Assembly: GCA_028583405.1 (NCBI GenBank)
Contig: CM053253.1
Coordinates: 12,597,112-12,661,111 of the forward strand
Direction of reading: 5' to 3'
From: Pogonophryne albipinna
Lineage: Eukaryota; Chordata; Actinopteri; Perciformes; Artedidraconidae
DNA: 64,000 bases
Both the position numbers and the translations under genes were made by a program. Within the stretch, counting starts at the first letter, position 1. Every line of letters begins with the position of its first letter. The notes under the pieces were generated by a model. It ran no database searches. It saw only the letters and a program-made list of their open reading frames with translations, and had not been told where the DNA came from. Shown here piece after piece: positions 24,619 to 37,300 of the stretch.

Positions 24619-27600
24619 GTCGGATTAAATGTAAGCATTTTTCTGAATTGCATGTGAATGGCTTGTGGATGCAGATACGGAAAGCACTCTTATCACAAGT
24701 ACGTGGTAGTTTGGTGTACAAAGTTCCAACAGTGTGACTTCATCCTCTGCATCCTTCAACATCCTGGAAAACCATGCAGAATAAATATATAAATAAAAAG
24801 TTGCCTTCACATTGGAAACACCTTGAAAGTGAGGACAAACTACTTTTAGCCACCAGATTATTTTTTTACAGAAAACAATGGAGCATATTGAAAAAACGTA
24901 TCTGTTTAATATATTTTAAGTACATCAAGTTACTCAAAACTATTTTTTGAAACACTTACAGTATATATCCATACAAACACGTACATTCTACACATAGGTC
25001 GGTAGGAGCCATGGAGTGTTTTTGTATGCGGTTAGCATAATATGCAAAAGAGCAAAGGTGAAAGGTGCTACGGAGAGAAGGAGATTGGCAGTATGATGGT
25101 ACTTAGGCCTACAGTGCATGTTATAAATCTAATCTAATACATAAAATAACAAAGCTTTGTATGCTTATTTGACATTTACAAATGAAATGTCTTCATGCTT
25201 GAAATACAAGGCTTTTATAACAGATGATAGCGGCACGATTTGCTATGACGTACTCTGCTGTTAATGTTTTACTTGTCCAATTTACTTTGGTGCATTTGCT
25301 GTTTTATAATTTGCATCCACAATAACCTTTCCTAGAAATGTTCACGAGTGCTACTGCCTGTTATTCTGACACTCAGACTAAAAGCATTGACCTTCACACA
25401 TCCCTAGCATGTACAGTCTGTTTGGAATTGTTCCTATATTAACAATCACCAGCATAAGGCACTATAATGCCTAACATTAGCATTACATTAAAACCAAGGA
25501 TAAGTTCAGTATGTTCTGCAGATACACACTGTGAGATGCACCATCTAGCCTGAGGCCTGTGTCATTTCCGTCTGCTCAAACCTTGTGTTTATTATGTTTT
25601 ACAGTATAGAGAAGTGCGCCGAAGGTGAAGATAAGAACATTTGTTATGAATATGTGTGTCTTTGTGAATATGAAAAGTAAGCAATACACTAAAGGTAAGA
25701 GTCCACCAAAACATTTTCTAAATGCTTCAGACAGAGATGATTGGATATTATATTAAGAATCATTTATTGCAGCATGAGCTCCGTGTATAATTGCAAGATG
25801 CCTAAACAATGTGCTACAGTCGTTAAAACCTCCGTTGTGTTGTCTTAGTTTGATACTAACTTTTATTACTTCACTCCGGAACACCGTGAATATGTCTAAC
25901 TTAATTAAGAGCATCTACTGCTTGAGAAGCACCTTTCATCTAAATAAAATGATTTAAAGCATTGTATTTTTGTTACATAAAAATAGACCTTGATAAAACC
26001 TGATAAAACAACAAGGTTATAAAAAGAAGAAGGCAACATTTCATTTGCTACAATAACAAAAGTAAATGAAAACATTTTGTTGTTGCTGCTATCTTTGCTT
26101 TGATATTGAAGCTCTCTGTCAGTATGCGCCTCATGTTTGTTGTTTTGTGAGTTCTACTTTGTGTGTGTTTGTACTGATTATGAAACTCATGCCAATATTT
26201 GATTTCCTCCCGGATATTCAGCAGTTGTTTTCAGTAAGTGTTTACTGAAGAATATGTGTTATTAAGTAGAGTGGACAGTCTGTATTTCACACAAACAATG
26301 TCCTTGATTGAGTAAATAGAGTTTTGGCATGAGTGGTTTTATACCTACATTTATATAATGAAAACTACTAACTACTGTGTCTTTTTGAATACCGCAATCA
26401 GACAAGCCGAAGCTTAGATGCTCATCATGGAGGCTTCATAGAAATGAAAGAAGAGCCAATAACACAACGCTTGAAAAATGATAAGTTGGTGTTTTGTAGT
26501 GTAACATAATGACACCTTTCTTTTGTGTCCTTGACAAAATGGGTTGACAAGCAAATAAGTGAGGCTGCTGCAGCGACTACTCTTGCTTTATTCCTGTAAT
26601 CATTTACTTTCCCTTTCTTCTGTTCCCTCTTTCATTTTCCTTTCTTCAAGATATACTGTTTGTGTTGAAGTGTAGTATTTACAGACCATGTATCCATGAA
26701 TAATGCTCTTATAAATTCAGCACTTCTGCCAGATACCTGTAAAGACCTGATGCAGAGAGAAAGGGGTGATAAAGAGACAAGCTTGGGTGGGGGGGATAAG
26801 GAGAGACGGGAAATAAAAATGGGGGACAGGAAAGTTAAAAAAAGACAGAAATCTCCTGTGGACAGCTGTGGGGGAGGATAAAAAGGGAGAAGAGATGGGG
26901 AGGAGGGCGGAGGGTGCCACTACTTCTCATCCACTGTCTGATCTGTGGGTGGCAGAGATGACTGATGGAGAAGCACTCAAACTGAAGGTCATAGCCGAAG
27001 CTCTGCCATTTAGACTGCCACTGTCGCAGGGGAAAGGATAAATAAAGCTCGGGATGTCCTGTTTATTCACCCTGCTTTCGCTGTGGCTTTCTCCATGGAG
27101 TACGGAGAAACAGACGGAGGAGGCGTAGCTAGAACATTGAACATATTCATGTCAATACATGCTTAGGAGTTGTCTAGCATTTATCCTATTGTACCTTGTT
27201 TTTAAAACGATCCTCATATTAATATTCAATTTAAATGACAGACTTGATTCTCCTTGTTATTCTGTCTCTCAGTTTGATACAACAACACTGGTGATTCAAA
27301 TTACAGATTTAAAAGGCATTTCTCGTATTTAATGATTTGCATATCCTCCAGACATTCCTAAATGTGGATGGTGAGGTTTAGAAATAAAAAGGGACGCTTT
27401 TCTTCAAATCCGGCTAATAGGATTTTGGTTATCCATGTGATTCTTTTTTTTTTATAAGAGCGAGAACAGACAGTGTTAGCAATTACATAAGCATTTGTCA
27501 TCTAATCGTGTACAGCCGAAAAAGGGTGAGACAAATTCCTGGAGGAAAATAAAATACAGCAGACTTAAAAATGAATGTTTTCGGAGTTTTGGTTTGCCCA

Positions 27601-30600
27601 GATTGTCACAAGGCTGGAGGACAGCAGTCCAACGTGCCCGCAGTCTGGCTGGGACTCAGAGCTTTCTGCCTGGCCCCGGACCCAGAGCTGGAGCCGGACG
27701 CTCAGAGGAGGTTGTTATCCCCCAGGCAGGGCCCAATTCTCACGGCCAAACGACCTCGCTGCCCAGACTCTTATATCTGATCAAGAACCATCTGCTGAGG
27801 CTGCCAGAGCCCACACACCCCACACCAGACAGCCCGATGGGAAATCAAGCTATTAGAGGGCAATTAGAATGATCTCCATTTGAAAAGCAAAGCAGCATGA
27901 CAAATCATAACACAGGGGACACTTTATTGATGATTGATAACTATATTTACTTAGCCACGTTCCTTTTTGGCTGTTCCACTTCCCAAATTAGTGTCACCCT
28001 TTTCTCACTCAGGCTCCATGATGATTTCATGATCTGCCATTTTAATGTATTTCTACCACTCGCCCCCTAAAATGCTGTTTCTCTTGACAGTATTGGATTT
28101 CCTTTAGTAAATATTTGCATTTGAGGTTGCTTTTCTTAGAAAAATCTATTCTGTCTGTTTAATTTGACATACAACGTATCCATTATGGTCTAGAAAAGTG
28201 TTCATGTTGCAGTGACAAGTGTTATGAGTAGACATGTATGAGAATAACTTTGAAGGCATCACAGAAAGCATACAGAAAATGGCCAAAGTGGAGTTCCCAT
28301 TAAGTGTTAATGGCCTGTACGAAGGGTTTCTGGCTCCTCCCACTGAGTGTCGTGCAGCACCGTTCGCCAGGCCTTGATAACAGTTGGTTAATGGGTAATG
28401 TGCCACACAAGAGTGATGCTGCACTTTCTGTTTTCATTTTGTTGCTGTAGTGCAGTAATTAATCCAGCTGAACCCTTTGTGCTCACAAAATAAATGCTTT
28501 CCATTTTCATTAATAGACAAGTCATTAGTACATAATGAGCAAGAAGGCAGCGCTCCCCGCTCTCCCCGTGCAGCACGCAGCGGAGGAGCATGTGCCACAC
28601 TCGGCTAATTAAAAACCTAGCATTGTGTTCTGTCTTCTTGTTTTCTTCTATGGAAAGTGCACAGACATGAGCTTTGAAAACAGTTGAATGCATTATGGTA
28701 TGTAGAGTGTTTTACATACCAGGGAAAAGACACAATAATGTACTCAAAGCTAATGCAGTGTATGATTATGTCTGTATAGCACCACATCATTATGCTATAA
28801 TTTGCAAACTTTTACTGACAACAAGTGCCTGTGATTTATATTGAATAGAAGATGAAGCTCAATGGTTAATTTGTAGAATACCTTCTTCCGTCAATGCTTA
28901 AACCCAGAAGTTTGAACATAATGATTAAAGGCAGTGACAAGCTGTCTGTGTCTCTCTAGACGAGGGTCTTTGGCTGTCAGCAACTTCTCATCTGGGCTAT
29001 AATTTGGAGCTTCCTGCCAGAAAGTGACATCCTCCTGTTGCCTTCAATAACCTGTTGTCACTGCTAGACAAACTGTGCTTCTGACTTTGTTCTTTCTCTC
29101 AAGAGAGTTGGTGAAAAATCATCAACACTTAGTTTATCCCCAGGAGTGGAAGTTCACCGCTTAACAATGCCAGGAAGTACCACAATGCAGACATTGAACA
29201 CAACTCATGCACATTGTCATAGGAACATTTGTTTAAGCAGGAAACATGCTGCATTAATTCTGTCTTTTATCATGTATGATTTGAGCTGATTTATTTACGA
29301 TCACCGAGTCCTCATCGAATCATTAACATCCAGGTCAACGGTCACAATGGACTGGTGTGTCACCATCCATCATATAGTAGCTGCTTTAGTTCATAACTGT
29401 AACTGATGAGATGCCACTGTCCACTAGTGAGTGTAATTAAGAGACGAACAGCTACAGTGTTGGAATTTATCCTAATTACATTATAGAGATGATATATCAA
29501 TAGTGGTTAATCATCTGCAGACAGCCACATTTGTTCTCTCTGCAGGCAGCATATTATATTCCATACACTGCTCACACCAGCTTCATTTGGGAATTTGCTC
29601 TCATGTGTCTGCATACACATATGCATTCATACTCTCACACTAATCATATAGTTATACATGCAACACCTTTCAGTGATAACATGGTTTGCATCTGTGTTGA
29701 TGAAGTGATGATTAGCTGTTAGGTCTCCTCACTTCATGTTGAGGATAAAATCGAACCCAATTACTGGCTGTAATTAAAACTATTCCCAGAGTGCACTGCT
29801 GGAAGGCCACAACTTTAAAGGGTCAATACAAGACAGGTTTCCAATAAGTGTCTAATTCAATCAGTAGGGGATGTATAGTGTATGTTAAGGATCACAGAGT
29901 GAGTTATTCAACAATAACAAACACTGAACTGTTAACATACCAGAGAGACGATGTACGTTTAATCCACCAGAAAAGGCATAGCATTTAAGTCCGACATCGA
30001 ACCTACGCACCGTGGTTTATCATTAAAGGCGTTTGCTACTTACAACCATCTAGAAAGAAAAACATCCCTTTTTGCAAAGGCATCTGAGCTACAGGACGTC
30101 AACGACTGCCATGGGTTGATTTTACAGAGAACTGTCTATAAAACCTTGGTTTAAGTGGGATTTTTTAATGCTAATTATAAATTATACTTCTGTCCGTGTT
30201 CACATTATCTTCTGTGTGCTGAGTTTAATGACCCAAGAGCATGAAGTAACTCTGAACATCGACTGTATAAACTTTAGCAATGCAGAGCAGCAATCAGATA
30301 ATAAACTGTTTTGCTTAATCCCCAAACAGGGATTTTCAAGGGTTTTACTGTATTAATAATGCAACCCGTATAAAAGAGCTGCTCACCACAATGTGTGTGT
30401 AATCCAGCTGTCCTCAGTGTAACAGTGTTTTGACAGTATGCAAGGTTGAAAGAAGAAGATATATGCACCTTTTTAGTTTAGTTTTTCTCACTCATCATTA
30501 ACTGAAGTTGGATCCAACACACAATATTTATGGCTTCAATCCAGTCTCGTGCAGGTGTGCCAATCCTTCATTTAGACGTGCGGTAAGGCTAGAAAGAAGC

Positions 30601-33600
30601 AACTCATTGGTCACAAAAGAGAGGAAGCATTCTCAATCAAGTTGAAGTTTTCCCTGCATATTATGTTCTATTTTTTGATGCTCACAAGTGACAGATGGCA
30701 CAAAATGTGCCAAACTGTGCAGAAAAGTGCTGACAACAAACTGATTCTGACAATAATCTGTGGTACAACATGTTTGTCAGTTTTTCCTACTTGGCACTTT
30801 TTGCAAAGTTTGGAAACTTTGTGTGTTATTTGTTATGCAAGAACAGAATAACAGTGCAACTGATGATGGTCTGAGAGAGAGGTAATGGTTCCTTCAAGTA
30901 GCCGGTAGCAATGACTGCTGCCTCCAGTATCCTCCCGCTGAGGCAGGATTAGGTAGCTAGAAGAAAGAGAAATGATAGCACTTTGCAGTGGTTCAAATGT
31001 TTAGCTTGCCACTTGGCATGTCCATTGTAACCACAGGAACCACACTGAGTTAATTTCACTAGTGTTTGAGTACGCTGAGTTACATGACACATCTTCAACC
31101 ACAAACACATATTTTACAAAAACAAGGTCTTCAGCAATCATTTTATCATAGTTCAGTATTCATGCATTTAGTTTTGTTGGTTTGTTTTTTGTGTCGCCAG
31201 CATTGCTTTTTGTTTTTGTACCCTTCATCTGACTCAGAGGTTTGGTGTTTCTGTGTGGAGTTCCTGGATCTGCTTCAGTGGTAATACAGTAAATAAAGGA
31301 TATCATTTCATTCAAGTTGACAGTTTTTATGTCCTGATGTTTAACTTCTGTTTATTGGGTTTAATGTATTGGATAATAATTAGCAGATTAGATTTCATTG
31401 AATGCGTATTGATGTTACATATTTGAGTCAACATGAGGAATCTCTAACCATAGTTGTTAAGTGGTTGAGATCCTTCATATGTGCTTTAGTCTATGTGTTC
31501 CTCTTGACTCGTTTCCATGCGAACTCTACACCTCACATTACATTAAAGTCTAATAATAGTAAGAGGTGACATGTTTACTTTCATATATAATTGTCTCTCC
31601 ATCGCTCTCTTTTTCCTACCTCTTTCTTTCATCATTTTCGACAGTGATAGGCTAAACTCCTGAAATGTAAAAACTCTGATAGGTAAAGCAAAGCAGTTTG
31701 GAGATGTGTATTTCCTTATTATGTAGATGTGTCTTCAAAATGTAGATTTTAGTTTCCTCAGGCATGCTTTTGGGCACTCTTAACTTTGTCAGGCTTGCAT
31801 ACATGCATTGCAATGGGAAAGCTCTATTGACATACGGCCTACTTTACCTAATACCCTAATACTCAAACCCAGAGGACTGTTGCTGTGCATGGGCACATCA
31901 AAACACTGCTCACATATTCACTGCAAATGAGTCTCCAAATCCATATAAGCCACCGATAGCTGGGAACGAATGCAGTAATCAATGACGGAGGTTTTCTTTA
32001 CCGTCCTAAACTGCAAAGGGTGCCGACACCAAGCTGCATGGTGTCTCTGCTCTGACACAGCCTGAGGAAAAACAGCCTTATTTTTGATGCAGTATTATCA
32101 CCAGGATTTAGCATGGGTTCATTTTTTTTCTTCGTCAAAACAGGTCCACAATATATAAACCAGTGTGCACAGGGAAAAAATGACACCCCCCTTAAATGTT
32201 GTGTGTATGGACAATTTAATATTTCATAATTTGGATTATACCTTTTAATATAACTTTATGTTATCTTTTTTGATTTATTTAATGTATTAATATACTGTTA
32301 CCCAAGAGTGCCATTTGAAATGACTAAAGCAGCAGTTTTTTTTCTGATCTCCTAATGTGCTTCAAAAGTCCTTATTTAAGTGTGTGTAAATGATGAAGGG
32401 TGCTTGAGTAAATGAAAAGCCTGTTTTGACGACATGATTCTTGTTACCTGTCCCTGCTGCTGTCTCAGTCACTCAGACTTCTGTTTTCATCTTCATTTGA
32501 ATTCATGTGAGCAAGCTCTTTATCTTCAACTACATTGATGTATCCAATGGGTCTATGCAATAGTGATACATATTCATTCTGATTACGTTTAATCACAGAC
32601 ATGAAACAATGTTTACATGTCATCATTTAGACTTGGACTATATCTGGGTATGTTTGACTGAAGCTTTGCTGACTTCATACTGATATATTGACATTTCAGC
32701 AGATCAATACAAAGACAATGTTGATAAGTATTGATAGTTGACATCTTCTTCTACACAAGTACTTTTAAAAGAAATGAGTTAGTGTACAAATGTTAAATGC
32801 TTAAGCTCAAAGCACTCACATGTTTAGTTTTCCTTCTAGTAGTTTCATTGCTCCATTTATGTGATTTGTTTAGAATAAATGACAAATTGAAAACTACAGT
32901 TTCATAATATTTGTAAAACTGATCATCTGCTTAATCTTGTTCGCTTTTTAAATGTTGACAGTCTTCTCGCACTTGCCCAAAATAATGTGTGTTTGACATA
33001 CTGTAGCGTTTCTTTAACGTAACAAACAACAAGAAGAGTAGGATATGGACTAGTGATTGTGATGGGTAATATGTTATGGTCTTACTCTGAAGGTTTGGAC
33101 AGTGGAGAGAGTGTAAGCCTTTTGGGTGAGGAGCGAATGGACCAAGGATTTGCTTTAAAAGATCAAGTTGGCTGCGCTGGGCTGTGAGAGTGCTTCACTA
33201 ACTAATTATTTGAAGCCTCCTCTCAGATTAGGCTAGACATGCAAAGCTTATGGACAGTCGCATAGCAGACAATCAGACCATGTAATAACCAGATGGCCAA
33301 TATTTGCTCAAATCCACTGTAACACCTCACAAAACAATGTGTGTAAAGCCCTAATGCTAAATCCAATTCCACGCCACACTGCCTTGATAAACACCAGAGC
33401 CACCCCCACAATGGGCGCCATCTTTACTCTGGCAATTAGGCAGAGCTTTGGATTATCCTTTCCTCAGCCCAGCACACCACAAATCCATCCGGATTCAATT
33501 ATTCCCCTCCCATGTCTGTAGCCATTTGGGCAGATGGCCAGTAGAGAAATGTTCTCAAGAATTTCAACTAATGAAACTACATTTGTGTTCTACTACTTTT

Positions 33601-34264
33601 TATTATTATTGCATTGCTGCAAGTTTGACAAGTCTATTAAATTAAAAAAACAACCTTGGGAGCTTACAAACACTTTCCTGGTAAATATTTGATGAAATGA
33701 ATAAGCTAAATGTACTGCATTTTTCTCCACAAACACGACTCCAAAACATGTTTCTTTTGGTGAATGTTTAGTGCTGCATAAAAAAAAGTGTTGCAGTACA
33801 TCCTTCCCTCCAAGCACTCCATGTTTTGATCCACGCCTTGTGGGCCAGGAGTGTCTCTAGTGGGCTCTGAGTAAGAACCTAAAATGCTTACTGAAAGAAT
33901 TTGATTTGCTGTGTCTCGCTGCACCTCAAAGGCATTCTCTTTACTTATTAGAAAGCTCACTCAGGATAAATTGTGTACGAGTTCAAGGGTTTCCAGGGGT
34001 CTGGAGACTCTCATCTTTCTACTTGAGGGCTCTCTGCAATGTGTTCAGATGCTTCTTTTTCTCCACCTGGTCTGTCTTTGTGGAGGGAAAAAAGCTGCTG
34101 TGTGTATTACTCAAGCATGCATGAGTGTAAAGTGGATATTCCTTTTGCAGATCTGAGATGAAAGCCCCCCCCGTCCACCTTATCTGTTTATCCTCTTCGG
34201 TGGTTCACCCCCTCTCGCAGCAAAACACCGCCGTGACTGTCATCTCTTGAATTGTCCTGTCAGC
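24619..34264. other. Long non-coding stretch, no recognised gene
   Basis: Nearly 10 kb without a recognisable exon, transposon end or RNA gene. At 27571-27780 all three plus frames are open at once, in a locally GC-richer block (27560-27860). No conserved protein was recognised there and the splice signals are poor. The block could be a non-coding conserved element. Confidence 0.4.
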
Positions 34265-34307
34265 TACTAACGCATTCCTCTGTGTGTCTACTCTCTTTCA
34301 TCTACAG
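34265..34307 (+). promoter_or_regulatory. Branch point, polypyrimidine tract and acceptor of the predicted microexon
   Basis: TACTAAC (34265-34271) is the ideal branch-point consensus. Its branch A is at 34270, 37 nt before the CAG acceptor ending at 34307. The intervening 36 nt are pyrimidine-rich and hold no other AG, which leaves a clean AG exclusion zone. Confidence 0.7.
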
Positions 34308-34331
34308 ATACCGCCGTGTCATCACAAAGAG
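34308..34331 (+). other. Predicted 24-nt in-frame microexon
   Basis: The segment is bounded by a strong acceptor (TTTCATCTACAG) and a strong donor (GAG followed by GTAAGA). Its length of 24 nt is divisible by three, as in regulated neuronal microexons, so inclusion would add eight residues. All three frames are open: IPPCHHKE, TAVSSQR with split ends, or YRRVITK with split ends. The host gene could not be recognised from so few residues. If real, the host gene is on the plus strand and most of the window is intron. The branch-point, tract, acceptor, length and donor evidence all agree, but expression is unproven. Confidence 0.5.
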
Positions 34332-37300
34332 GTAAGACAGCCCATCAGTCACCTGTTGATCCCCATGCATTTTCAGAAGTGTTGTGCACGTCTGTGTTGC
34401 TCCGTCTTTCCGTGTTCTTTCTTATTATATTGCTAATGAGATGAAAAACATTTGATGGTGCTGTTGACGTTGATTTGAAATTCAATCGTTTCTGCTGCAG
34501 AACAATCTGTTTGATTACAAAGTCAATCACTCACACCCACTGACACTACATTATCCCGCTATGACAGAGAGCCTGTGTTCTCTACTGCTTTCTGTAAATC
34601 TTATGTTTAGACTAATCACAGTTCTTTTTAAACTCCTCCACACTTTCACGTATATGCTAATGTGAGGTTGGGGGAGGTGATTGTTCGGCACGGTGGATCT
34701 TCAGGGAGAGAGGAGGGGGCAGATGTTTGTAGGAACGTACCTGTAGGCTGTTTTGATTTTGTTAGACAATGGGACCATGCAGTCAAACTGCCTGAACAGC
34801 TCCAGGGGGGTAGTTCTGAGCGACAGCCGGCAGGTGTGTGCACGGAGCAGTCCCAGCCCTCTACTCTTAATAGTGGAGGTACAGTAATGTTGGAGGGTGT
34901 GTCTCGCTCTGTGAATGCAAAGCAGGAGCAAACAATCACTCAGGAGAATCCCCCGCTGACTTTGTTGAAACTTCTTTGGTTCCCTGCTGTGCTTTATGAG
35001 CATAGGTGTTGTTTTATACGAGCTCACACCAGAGCAGAACAATGCAGGTGAGAATATTTTCATTGTCACCTGGATCTGATATAAAGCGTGTAACATGCAT
35101 ATTTAAAAACCTTAACAGCAGGAGTGTTTGTTTGGGAAGATGGTGACATTTTAACACCTTTCAAAGCTTCAGATGTGTTAAAGCTGCTTTCAGATATCAT
35201 GCACAGATGATATAGTACTTCTGTGTGACAGGTTACACTTAGTATGCGCACGCACGTGCACACACACACACACACACACACACCGTTGAGGGGTCTGTGT
35301 ATGTGATGACTATGAGGTGTACCATGCTGTCAGGTGGGCCTATAAAGGTAAGTGATGTGGGTCGCCCCAGCCTCACTCTCTGATAAATGTTGAAGGGGAG
35401 CAGAGGCTGCCGTGGCGTACATCATTCCTCCACAGCCGCTCCACAGCCGCTCCACATACGCTCCTGAAAGAGAGGGATATAAATAATGCCGCCCACCCCC
35501 GACAGTGAATGAATGCTCACTCACTTAGCCCGTGCATGCGGGTCCATGTCTGCTATTGTATGTCTTTATTTTCTTGACCATCCAATATGTCTAATTCAAA
35601 TCTGTTTAGTCAAGAGCATCAACAAAAACATTCACTGTCTCTCTGTCCCGCGCAATGAGAGGGCCACGAGGATAAATAGCCTGCCATATTCATTCATACA
35701 CTGTGAGTTATAGATGGTGTTGCTGCCGTGACGGTACTGTTCGTAACGAAGAGCCATGAGGCCTTGAGGCAAATGCTGTGTACATAAAGCATTCATTTTG
35801 TCTCTTAAAAGACGTTAATAGTGTGTGTGTGTGTGTGTATATTCCACATGAAAGATGGGGGGGGGTCTCCCATCTGTTTAATATGCACAATGCTACAGTA
35901 CATGTGTTAGTGCGAAGGCCAGCACGTAGTAATAGCTTCAAGTTTCCCGCGGTGGTTGTATAACCTTTAATTATGTTCATCACCAATATCGTGATTAAAT
36001 CAGGACCTCATTATAGTGTGACCTTATTCTTTGGTTCTCCACTTTTGGAACATCCCCACTATCCGCCCCCCACCATGACATCCTCTATCCAACACCACTC
36101 CACCCATTTTCAATCCTCCTCCCTCTCCTCTGCCAAATGAAGTATATTTATGGCACCTGTGCTGGAAAAACAGTCTCCAGGAGACGTCTCTCTAATTTCA
36201 TTTTCAAAATGCCAGCTATAAATTTATCAAATGGGCTGAATCGAATCCGAGTCACACGCAGTGCCATCCGTCATGGGCTGTCCCTCAGGGGCTTGTAGGC
36301 GTACTTAAGCCAGCCAAAAACCTCTGCTGGCAGGAGAAAAAGACTGAGGGTTGAGGGGGGGGGGGGGGGGGATGTACTGGAGAAATACGCTGAGGACAAA
36401 GATGTGTGTGCATATCTCTATGTGCTAAGATTGATATGCCCAAGCATGAATAAGCTTGTGCATGAGTGTGGATGCATATGTGTGCACAGAGGTCAATGCT
36501 AAGTCTTCCACACATAGGAGCCTCACGATGGAAACTCAGTTAAGCACTTTGGCTGTCAATATGCCAGCGTAATAATTGATTAATTGCAACACAAGTTAAT
36601 TGATTGTTTGGCTCCTTTTTGCATTTGTAAATCCCTCTCAGTTCAAACATCACTTTGAGCTTCATCCCCCTCCGCTGCCTCGGAAAACTCCAGGTTCACA
36701 CGCTCTGTGCCCTCCCATTCCCCTCACATCTCTCACTTCCTCATCCTCTGTACCTGACTTTGGCACCTTCGCCTCTCTCTTTAAAAGCCTTTGTCCCCGT
36801 TTCCCATTTGTCTCACCCCTCTTTTCCTCTGCCGATCTTTTCTTCTCCTCTCAGCATTTATCACTGTGCAGGTTAAGCCAGGCGTGAGTGAGGGTAAAGC
36901 AGCTTAGTACTAACAGGGCTAATGAAGTCAGGCCCCGTATTCCTCTGATGGGGATCAGTGGCGCTACTCTGTGAAGCCTGTCAGCGTTTAATGATTAGAT
37001 GAAACATTCAGACACCCGCTCGGTGAAGACAGGCACACTGATATGTGGTAATACCCAACTGTGGTCTCTCTGACGCAGATCCACAAACATTTATGCATGT
37101 GCACGTACTCGCTACACAGGTACATACAGTACATGCACACATACACTCCCAATCCTCCCACTTTGCCATGGTGTTGATTTATGACTCAAACATGGCATCA
37201 AGGGGTATACACCGCAAAGTGATTGGAAGAAAAAAGGAATGACAGAGATTTAGAGAACCAGCAATCCGGCTATTGATTCCTGTCATGTGTAGGAAATTGT

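Noticed and set aside
34646..35096. Overlapping frames on both strands near the microexon
   Set aside because: Three frames of similar length overlap, none has a domain, and splice sites do not match their limits.
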